Assembly: GCF_900167155.1 (NCBI RefSeq)
Contig: NZ_FUXU01000001.1
Location: 124,001 to 188,000 of the forward strand
Origin: Enterovibrio nigricans DSM 22720
GTDB taxonomy: Bacteria; Pseudomonadota; Gammaproteobacteria; Enterobacterales; Vibrionaceae
DNA: 64,000 nt
Direction: 5' to 3'
Position 1 is the first letter of the stretch, and every line of letters begins with the position of its first letter. Of the stretch, positions 57,353-64,000 are shown piece after piece. A program made the translations under genes and the position numbers. The notes under the pieces are model-generated. The model worked only from the letters and a program-made list of their open reading frames with translations. It did not search any database and was not told the DNA's origin.

Positions 57353-59059
57353 ATGCAGCTGTTGACCAACCATATTGGCTACGAGCGCCTAGGCACCAAG
57401 CAAGCGCTGATTATTGCAACACAATCTGTCTCTGAAACACTTGCCGATATTGTTGATTGTTCAACCGGACAATCCGTGATGCAGCTGCCTGTTCATGCTT
57501 GTGGTTCAGTGGACCAATGGCATACCGGCGACGTATATCGTATCGACTTCTCCGCTCTTGAAAAGAGCGGAGAGTACTGCGTAAAAGTCGGAGACACTGT
57601 GTCTCCGGCTTTTTCAGTTGCAGACGGTATCCTTTTTGATCGCACCTTTTCTGATGTGATCCACTACTTTAAATCTCAGCGTTGTACAGGCACGTTTGAT
57701 CTACAAGATCGCGCCGCGCCAATTTTGGGCACAGATCGTCGCGTTGATGTTCACGGTGGATGGTACGACGCGTCGGGCGACGTCAGTAAGTACTTCAGCC
57801 ACCTTTCCTATGGGAACTACCTTAACCCTCAGCAAATTCCAATGGTTATTTGGAATATGCTACACGCAACAGAAGCCCTTTCCGGGTCCGTTGCTAAATT
57901 CACTTGTACCCGCCTGTTAGATGAAGCCCTATTTGGTGCCGACTTCTTGGTTCGTATGCAAGACACTGAAGGATTCTTTTACACCACCGTGTTTGACAAG
58001 TGGAGTAAAGACACGTCCCAACGCGAAATCTGCGCCTACGAAACCCAAAAAGGCCACAAAACTGAGGCTTATCAAGCGGCTTTCCGACAAGGTGCTGGTG
58101 TCGCGATTGCCGCATTGGCAAAAGCTGCGCGCTTCGGAGTATCTGGTGAGTTCGATATCGACACTTACCAAAAGACTGCCGAAACTGCCTATTGGCACCT
58201 AAAAGAAAAGAATACCGACTATCTCGATGACGGTGTTGAAAACACCATCGATTTCTATTGTGCGCTTTTGGCTGCGACAGAACTTTTCAAACTCACAGCA
58301 CGCCAAGCTTATTTAGACGAAGCGCGTACTTGGGCAAACCGACTCGCTGAACAGCAGCAAAGTGATGACACTATCGCGCACTTCTGGTCAGCAAATGACG
58401 ACGGCTCAAGACCTTATTTTCATGCTGCTGAAGCAGGGCTGCCAGCGATTTCACTGATACAGTACCTGACTATCGAAACCCATGAAGAACGCAACGCGAA
58501 ATTCACACAAATTGTTCAAAATGCGCTGACGTTCGAACTCGCTATCACCTCGGAAGTGAACAACCCGTTTGGCTATCCACGTCAGTACATCAAAAACGTC
58601 GATGCGGATAAACGCACCAGTTTCTTTGTTGCACAGCGCAACGAAACCGCATACTGGTGGCAAGGCGAAAATGCCCGTTTAGGCTCACTGGCTGCGATGG
58701 CATTTATGGCTGCGTCTCTTCCTGCACACCATTCGTTAAAGAAAGCACTGCGCGAATACGGTCAAAATACCCTGAACTGGATTGTGGGCCTGAACCCTTA
58801 CAATATGTGCATGTTGGACGGTCACGGTCGCAACAACCCTGACTATTTGCCAGAGCTTGGCTTTTTCAACGCAAAAGGCGGTATTTGTAATGGTATTACC
58901 GCGGGCTTTGACAATGAGCGCGACATTGCTTTCAACCCTGTAGATCAAAAGGACGAGATCCTTCAGAACTGGCGCTGGGGCGAACAGTGGATCCCTCATG
59001 GTGCGTGGTACTTGTTAGCTGTTGCAATGCAAAAGAAGGATCTCTTAACCCATGAGTAA
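57353..59059 (+). CDS. GH9-family glycosidase, probable exo-beta-D-glucosaminidase
   Basis: 568 residues from the ATG at 57353 (TTAGGAG upstream); the longer open frame overlaps ATPase 2 and is spurious. An N-terminal immunoglobulin-like domain (about 1-90) precedes an alpha-barrel typical of GH9 cellulases. The catalytic region reads GGWYDASGDVSKY with Asp139 and Asp143, and the general acid is likely Glu544 in WGEQWIPHGAW. No signal peptide, so cytoplasmic. A homologue in Photobacterium profundum in the same family was shown to be an exo-glucosaminidase rather than a cellulase; I infer the same because a glucosamine kinase gene follows. Overlaps that gene by 8 bp. Confidence 0.85.
   Translation: MQLLTNHIGYERLGTKQALIIATQSVSETLADIVDCSTGQSVMQLPVHACGSVDQWHTGDVYRIDFSALEKSGEYCVKVGDTVSPAFSVADGILFDRTFSDVIHYFKSQRCTGTFDLQDRAAPILGTDRRVDVHGGWYDASGDVSKYFSHLSYGNYLNPQQIPMVIWNMLHATEALSGSVAKFTCTRLLDEALFGADFLVRMQDTEGFFYTTVFDKWSKDTSQREICAYETQKGHKTEAYQAAFRQGAGVAIAALAKAARFGVSGEFDIDTYQKTAETAYWHLKEKNTDYLDDGVENTIDFYCALLAATELFKLTARQAYLDEARTWANRLAEQQQSDDTIAHFWSANDDGSRPYFHAAEAGLPAISLIQYLTIETHEERNAKFTQIVQNALTFELAITSEVNNPFGYPRQYIKNVDADKRTSFFVAQRNETAYWWQGENARLGSLAAMAFMAASLPAHHSLKKALREYGQNTLNWIVGLNPYNMCMLDGHGRNNPDYLPELGFFNAKGGICNGITAGFDNERDIAFNPVDQKDEILQNWRWGEQWIPHGAWYLLAVAMQKKDLLTHE
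57549..57614 (+). other. Two strong hairpins inside the GH9 coding region
   Basis: TCTCCGCTCTT-GAA-AAGAGCGGAGA, 11 pairs (57549-57573), then CGGAGACA-CTG-TGTCTCCG, 8 pairs (57589-57607), followed by GC and five T (57610-57614). The second has the form of an intrinsic terminator, about 240 bp into the gene. Confidence 0.6.
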
Positions 59060-59930
59060 ATTCTTTTGTGGCGTAGATGGCGGAGGCACCTCATGCCGAG
59101 CACGCATCGTCAACGACCAAGGTCAATTTCTTGGCGAAGCCAAAACCGGCAGTGCCAACATCCTGTTGGGTGTAGAACTTGCCATGGAAAACATCCAACT
59201 CGCGATCACCCAAGCTGCTGACCAAGCTGGTATTACAGACCTTTCGACTCTATCGGTCGGGATGGCACTGGCGGCCGCAGAGCAAAAGTCTGCGTGGTAC
59301 GACTTTATGGCTCTGTCTCATCCGTATAAACACATCACGTTAAACACCGATGGATACGGTGTTTGCATGGGTGCGTTCAACGGTGAAAACGGAGCCATCG
59401 CTATAGCAGGTACTGGTTCTGTCGGTATTTATCTGAATAACGGCCACCAGCATGTTATCGGCGGACGAGAATTCCCTATTTCGGATCAAGGTGGCGGTGC
59501 AGTAATGGGTCTTCGCCTTATTCAACAAACCCTGTTAGCCCATGATGGTCTGCGTAGATCCTCTGAACTCGTAGAGTATGTGCTATCCCACTTTAACAAT
59601 GATCTTGACGCCATTGTGACTTGGTCGAAAACCGCGATGCCTCGCGACTACGGTCAATTCAGTCCGAAAATTTTCGAACGCGCAATGGAGCGAGATGAAC
59701 TTGCCATGGAGTTACTGCAGGACACAGCGGAAGACATAGAGCGACTCATTTTCGGACTTAACCGCAAAGGTGCTAATCAAATAGCACTGATGGGAAGTAT
59801 TGGAGAGCGCATCGTTCCTTGGTTATCACCCGCTGCGCAGTCGTTGCTAGTTCAACCCAAGGCGGATGCCATGTCCGGCGCCATTTTGATGGCTCGTGGC
59901 AATCACAACCTTTATCCGTTTTCGAGGTAA
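59052..59930 (+). CDS. gspK: BadF/BcrA-type amino-sugar kinase (GspK-like glucosamine kinase)
   Basis: ATP-dependent kinase of 292 residues with the ASKHA fold. FFCGVDGGGTSCRARI is the phosphate-1 loop, NTDGYGVCMGAF the phosphate-1/connect region, and AIAGTGSVGIYL the phosphate-2 loop; ALMGSIGERIVPWL is the adenosine site. V. cholerae has a well-characterised glucosamine-specific kinase in the same operon position; I transfer the symbol on that basis. GlcNAc remains an alternative substrate. It sits between the GH9 enzyme (source of GlcN) and the GH20 hexosaminidase (source of GlcNAc). Confidence 0.85.
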   Translation: MSKFFCGVDGGGTSCRARIVNDQGQFLGEAKTGSANILLGVELAMENIQLAITQAADQAGITDLSTLSVGMALAAAEQKSAWYDFMALSHPYKHITLNTDGYGVCMGAFNGENGAIAIAGTGSVGIYLNNGHQHVIGGREFPISDQGGGAVMGLRLIQQTLLAHDGLRRSSELVEYVLSHFNNDLDAIVTWSKTAMPRDYGQFSPKIFERAMERDELAMELLQDTAEDIERLIFGLNRKGANQIALMGSIGERIVPWLSPAAQSLLVQPKADAMSGAILMARGNHNLYPFSR

Positions 59931-59933
59931 GTA

Positions 59934-61850
59934 ATGACATTTCGCTTAGATTTCAACGCGATTGACGTAAAACCGGAAAACAGCCGTTTTGCGTTGGTAT
60001 TTCATAACCTCTCTGAGAAGAACATAGAAAAATGGCAGCTTACTTTCAGTGTAAGCCGTTATGTCTATCCAGAAAGTGTTTCTCATGGAAACTTTAGGCA
60101 GATTGGTAGCCTTTGTATTTTCGAAACAGGCGAACCACTCAATGCTAACGAACATCTCTATCTAGAGTTCACGCACCGTACCAAGCCATTCTCACTGCAC
60201 GATGAGGGTATTGGCGATGCGTGTTTATTGGTGACAACAGAAGACGGCATTACTGCCTATCCAGTGGAAACTCCGCCAATCAACCTTGGCGTACCGACAC
60301 CCGAACGTGTACCTCTGTCTTTGCCTGAACCAAAAGCCATCAATCTGATCCCACAGCCAAAAGCCTTGGTTGAAACCTCCGGTCAGTTTGCCATCATGGA
60401 CGATTGTGCGATCGCCGTTCGTTCTGATGAAGCTAAGTTGGCTGCACAGTGGTTATCAGAAGAAATGTCATCTCATGTGCGTAAAGACATCACGGTAAAG
60501 CAAGAAGGTCAGATCCAATTTGTTGTGGACAAGCAACTTAAAGGTGAACGCTACCGCCTGAGCGTTAAGCCAACAGGCATAGTGATCAGCGCGACCGAAG
60601 CCAGCGGCTTTACGCATGGTGTATCTACCTTGCTGCAATTGCTGCCTGTTCAAGCGACACATCGACACTATTTCGCCTACGCAATCCCATGCGTGGAAAT
60701 TGAAGATCATCCTCGCTTTGGTTATCGCGGCATGATGCTGGACTGTGCGCGCCACTTTCATCCCGTGCGCCGCATCAAAGATCTGATCAACCAACTGGCA
60801 CGATTCAAGTTCAACCACTTCCATTGGCACCTTACAGACGATGAGGGTTGGCGTATTCAAATCGATGCCTACCCTGAACTGACCGAAATCGGTGCATGGC
60901 GTGGACCTTTTGAAGCAATAGAGCCGCAATACACCACACTGTCGAAGATCCATGGGGGTTTCTACACCAAAGATGACATCCGCGAGGTTATTGCTTACGC
61001 AGAGAGACGTGGCATTACAGTGGTTCCTGAAATTGATATTCCAGGGCACTGTCGCGCTGCAATTAAGTCATTGCCACAGCTTCTGGTTGAAGATGCAGAC
61101 AAATCCATTTACGCCAGTATTCAGAACTTTAACGATAACGTTTTGAACCCTGGGTTAAAAGGTACGTATACCTTTTTGGAAACAGTTCTGAAGGAAGTCA
61201 GCGATCTGTTTCCTGCTCCATATGTACACATTGGAGCGGATGAAGTACCGGAAGGTGTATGGATTAACAGCCCTGCGTGCCAAGCATTAATGAAAACGCA
61301 CGGTTACAAAGATTTTAAAGATCTTCAAGGACATATACTTCGCCATTGCGAAGATTTTCTCAGCACGAAAGGCAAACAAATGTTTGGCTGGGAAGAAGTC
61401 GTGTTCGGCGACAAAGTCAGCAAAGATACTGTGATCTTCTCGTGGATTAGCGACCAATCTGGATTGGATTGTATCCAAAATGGATACAATGTCGTCCTGC
61501 AGCCAGGGCAGGCCACCTATCTCGATATGGTTCAATACTACTCAGCGGATGAGCCGGGAACTGACTGGGCTGCCAAGGTGCCACTTGAAGCGGCTTATCA
61601 CTATGAACCACTTGGGAATTCCAAAGTAACAGCTGAGGAATTCAGCAAAGTGAAAGGCATTCAGTGTGCACTGTGGTGCGAAGCTACAAATACCCAAAGC
61701 CGCTTCGAATACATGCTCTTCCCTCGCCTACTGGCGGTTGCAGAGGTGTGTTGGAGTGCCAAGGAACAAAGAGATTGGGCAGATTTTCAAGCTCGTCTCA
61801 GCGGACAACTGCAATACCTAGATCGTCTAGGTATTAACTATCGTCGGTAA
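59934..61850 (+). CDS. GH20 beta-N-acetylhexosaminidase, cytoplasmic
   Basis: 638 residues. N-terminal carbohydrate-binding-like domain (about 1-125), GH20b domain (130-255), then the TIM barrel with the catalytic pair Asp436-Glu437 in HIGADEVPEGV; HFHWHLTDDEGWR and the substrate Arg in GYRGMMLDCARHFHP are also present. The numbers are within one or two of the characterised Vibrio GlcNAcases. There is no signal peptide, so it acts on imported oligomers, releasing GlcNAc. Starts 4 bp after gspK (GAGGTAAGTA). Confidence 0.95.
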   Translation: MTFRLDFNAIDVKPENSRFALVFHNLSEKNIEKWQLTFSVSRYVYPESVSHGNFRQIGSLCIFETGEPLNANEHLYLEFTHRTKPFSLHDEGIGDACLLVTTEDGITAYPVETPPINLGVPTPERVPLSLPEPKAINLIPQPKALVETSGQFAIMDDCAIAVRSDEAKLAAQWLSEEMSSHVRKDITVKQEGQIQFVVDKQLKGERYRLSVKPTGIVISATEASGFTHGVSTLLQLLPVQATHRHYFAYAIPCVEIEDHPRFGYRGMMLDCARHFHPVRRIKDLINQLARFKFNHFHWHLTDDEGWRIQIDAYPELTEIGAWRGPFEAIEPQYTTLSKIHGGFYTKDDIREVIAYAERRGITVVPEIDIPGHCRAAIKSLPQLLVEDADKSIYASIQNFNDNVLNPGLKGTYTFLETVLKEVSDLFPAPYVHIGADEVPEGVWINSPACQALMKTHGYKDFKDLQGHILRHCEDFLSTKGKQMFGWEEVVFGDKVSKDTVIFSWISDQSGLDCIQNGYNVVLQPGQATYLDMVQYYSADEPGTDWAAKVPLEAAYHYEPLGNSKVTAEEFSKVKGIQCALWCEATNTQSRFEYMLFPRLLAVAEVCWSAKEQRDWADFQARLSGQLQYLDRLGINYRR

Positions 61851-61889
61851 TTTTTTTAATTTTTTGAGATTTGTAAAAGGATACACGCC

Positions 61890-64000
61890 ATGAAATACGG
61901 CTTTTTCGATAACGATAACCGGGAATATGTCATTACCCGCCCTGACGTACCGGCGCCATGGACCAACTATTTAGGTACAGAGAAGTTCTGTACCGTTATT
62001 TCACACAATGCTGGTGGCTACTCGTTCTACAACAGCCCTGAGCACAACCGTGTGACTAAATTCCGTCCAAACGGCACGTTTGATCGTCCAGGTCATTATG
62101 TTTACCTTCGTGATGATGAAACAGGCGACTACTGGTCAATCTCATGGCAACCAGTAGCAAAGAGCCTGGAAGAAGCAACGTACGAAGTGCGTCACGGTCT
62201 GTCTTACTCCAAATTCAAGTGCGAGTACAACGGCATCACCGCCCAAAAAACGCTGTTCGTCCCGAAAGGTGAAGATGCGCAAATTTGGGATGTGAAAATC
62301 AAGAATGACAGCGATAAGCCACGCACAATCAGTGCGTTCTCTTTCGTTGAGTTCTCGTTCAGCCACATTCAATCAGACAACCAAAACCATCAGATGAGCC
62401 TGTACTCAGCGGGTACCTCTTATAATGATGGCGTTCTAGAGTACGACCTGTACTACAACACCAACGATTACGAAGGCTTCTACTACATGGCGTCTAGCTT
62501 CGATCCTGATAGCTATGATGGCCAACGCGACAGCTTCCTCGGTATGTACCGTGACGAAGCAAACCCAATTGCTGTAGAGAAAGGCCGCTGTTCTAACCAC
62601 GTTCAGACGTGTTACAACCACTGTGGTTCTCTTCACAAGCAATTCGTAATTCAGCCAGGCGAAGAAGTACGTTTTGTCTACTTGCTGGGCATCGGTAAAG
62701 GCGAAGGCCAACGTCTGCGTGCGAAATACCAAGACATGGCAAACGTTGATGCTGCTTTTGCTGACATCAAAACACACTGGGATACCCGTTGTAACAAGTT
62801 CCAAGTGAAATCGCCAAACGAAGGTCTGGACACCATGATCAACGCATGGACCCTGTACCAAGCTGAAACCTGCGTGGTTTGGTCACGCTTTGCATCATTC
62901 ATCGAAGTTGGCGGCCGTACGGGTCTGGGCTACCGTGATACTGCACAAGATGCGATCTCTGTACCGCATTCAAACCCAGCAATGACGCGTAAACGCCTTG
63001 TTGACCTGCTACGCGGTCAAGTGAAGGCGGGGTATGGTCTGCACCTGTTCGATCCGGATTGGTTCGATCCAGAGAAAGCGGATGTTAAACCTTCTAAGTC
63101 GCCAACCGTTGTTCCAACGCCAAGCGATGAAGACAAAATCCACGGTATCGATGACACCTGTTCTGATGACCACCTGTGGATTGTCCCAACCATCATTAAC
63201 TTCATCACAGAAACCGGTGAAGAAAGCTTCTTAGATGAGTCTATTCCATACGCAGACGGCGGCAACGCAACTGTGTATGAACACATGAAAGCCGCACTGG
63301 ACTTCTCGGCTGAATACATCGGTCAGACCGGTATCTGTAAAGGTCTGCGTGCAGACTGGAATGACTGTCTGAACCTGGGTGGTGGTGAATCATCTATGGT
63401 GTCTTTCCTGCACTTCTGGGCGCTACAAGAGTTCATTGAGCTGGCGAAGTACCGTGGCAACGAAGAAGATGTTCAGAAATACACAGTCATGGCAGCTAAC
63501 GTGCGCGAAGCATGTGAAAAGCACCTGTGGGACGAAGAAGGTGGCTGGTACATCCGTGGCCTGACAAAAGACGGCGACAAGATCGGTACTGCACAGCAAA
63601 CTGAAGGCCGTGTACACCTTGAGTCAAACACACTCGCCGTTCTGTCAGGTCTAGCGTCACAAGATCGCGGTGAAAAAGCGATGGACGCGGTAGATGAAAA
63701 CCTGTTCTGTGAGTACGGACTACATCTGAATTCACCATCGTTCTCTACGCCAAATGATGACATCGGCTTTGTAACCCGCGTGTATCAAGGCGTGAAAGAA
63801 AACGGTGCTATCTTCTCACATCCAAACCCATGGGCTTGGGTTGCAGAAGCGAAACTGGGCCGTGGTGACCGTGCGATGAAGTTCTACGACGCACTGAACC
63901 CATACAACCAAAACGACATGATCGAGAAGCGTGTTGCTGAACCATACTCTTACGTTCAGTTCATCATGGGTCGCGACCACGAAAGCCATGGCCGAGCAAA
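61890..64000 (+). CDS. chbP: GH94 N,N'-diacetylchitobiose phosphorylase (partial, runs off window)
   Basis: Phosphorolyses (GlcNAc)2 to GlcNAc-1-phosphate and GlcNAc, saving an ATP. About 703 codons are present without a stop before the window end; the family has about 801 residues, so roughly 100 are missing. The start is at the ATG at 61890 with AAAAGGA upstream: MKYGFFDNDNREYVITRPD. The catalytic Asp falls at residue 492 in RADWNDCLNLGG, matching the number reported for the V. proteolyticus enzyme. No frameshift is seen. Last visible gene of the chitin operon; a phosphoglucomutase-type gene would be expected next. Confidence 0.95.
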   Translation, partial: MKYGFFDNDNREYVITRPDVPAPWTNYLGTEKFCTVISHNAGGYSFYNSPEHNRVTKFRPNGTFDRPGHYVYLRDDETGDYWSISWQPVAKSLEEATYEVRHGLSYSKFKCEYNGITAQKTLFVPKGEDAQIWDVKIKNDSDKPRTISAFSFVEFSFSHIQSDNQNHQMSLYSAGTSYNDGVLEYDLYYNTNDYEGFYYMASSFDPDSYDGQRDSFLGMYRDEANPIAVEKGRCSNHVQTCYNHCGSLHKQFVIQPGEEVRFVYLLGIGKGEGQRLRAKYQDMANVDAAFADIKTHWDTRCNKFQVKSPNEGLDTMINAWTLYQAETCVVWSRFASFIEVGGRTGLGYRDTAQDAISVPHSNPAMTRKRLVDLLRGQVKAGYGLHLFDPDWFDPEKADVKPSKSPTVVPTPSDEDKIHGIDDTCSDDHLWIVPTIINFITETGEESFLDESIPYADGGNATVYEHMKAALDFSAEYIGQTGICKGLRADWNDCLNLGGGESSMVSFLHFWALQEFIELAKYRGNEEDVQKYTVMAANVREACEKHLWDEEGGWYIRGLTKDGDKIGTAQQTEGRVHLESNTLAVLSGLASQDRGEKAMDAVDENLFCEYGLHLNSPSFSTPNDDIGFVTRVYQGVKENGAIFSHPNPWAWVAEAKLGRGDRAMKFYDALNPYNQNDMIEKRVAEPYSYVQFIMGRDHESHGRA

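Overview
The window looks like chromosomal DNA of a Vibrio or close Vibrionaceae relative. No single marker gene proves this. It is inferred from an ArcA/ArcB pair beside thrLABC, two tandem glutamate synthase operons of different lineages, and a ChiS-type chitin sensor next to a chitin-oligosaccharide ABC transporter and chitobiose phosphorylase operon. Coding density is high. I found no phage, insertion sequence, CRISPR array, rRNA or tRNA.

Region 1 (1-18 kb) holds redox control, DNA repair and threonine synthesis. It starts with a hemerythrin-like protein, then nfo-ung (two base-excision-repair enzymes in tandem) and grcA, the spare glycyl-radical subunit of pyruvate formate-lyase, with two FNR-type boxes 53 bp apart. 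The thrABC operon follows, with its Thr/Ile-rich leader peptide and attenuator, then aceK, a small outer-membrane-like protein, an RraA-family protein, arcA, the convergent arcB, a PAS-GGDEF cyclase and a YhcC-like radical SAM protein.

Region 2 (18-31 kb) holds two complete NADPH-glutamate synthase operons in the same direction. The first has a long, strongly structured 5' leader.

Region 3 (31-47 kb) is housekeeping: mtnN-cbiB-btuF translationally coupled, a TRIC-family membrane protein, a glyoxalase-like/WrbA-like pair, tyrS, an M23 peptidase, an RND efflux pump, erpA, hemL, a 35-residue membrane protein with a GTG start, an AI-2E-family permease and rsmC. Two genes here, the glyoxalase-like gene and the RND pump, are each broken by what looks like one missing base in a homopolymer.

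Region 4 (47-64 kb) is the chitin regulon. ChiS is followed by a 760 bp regulatory region carrying three copies of a 12-mer and a foldable leader. The operon then encodes a periplasmic binding protein, two permeases, two ATPases, a GH9 glucosaminidase-like enzyme, a glucosamine/GlcNAc kinase, a cytoplasmic GH20 hexosaminidase and a GH94 chitobiose phosphorylase that runs off the window. Imported (GlcNAc)2 and related oligomers would be split by phosphorolysis or hydrolysis and the amino sugars phosphorylated.

The items most worth a second look are the gltB leader RNA, the repeats and leader of the chitin operon, the loss of the second redox cysteine in ArcB, the arcA leader, and the two single-base frameshifts.
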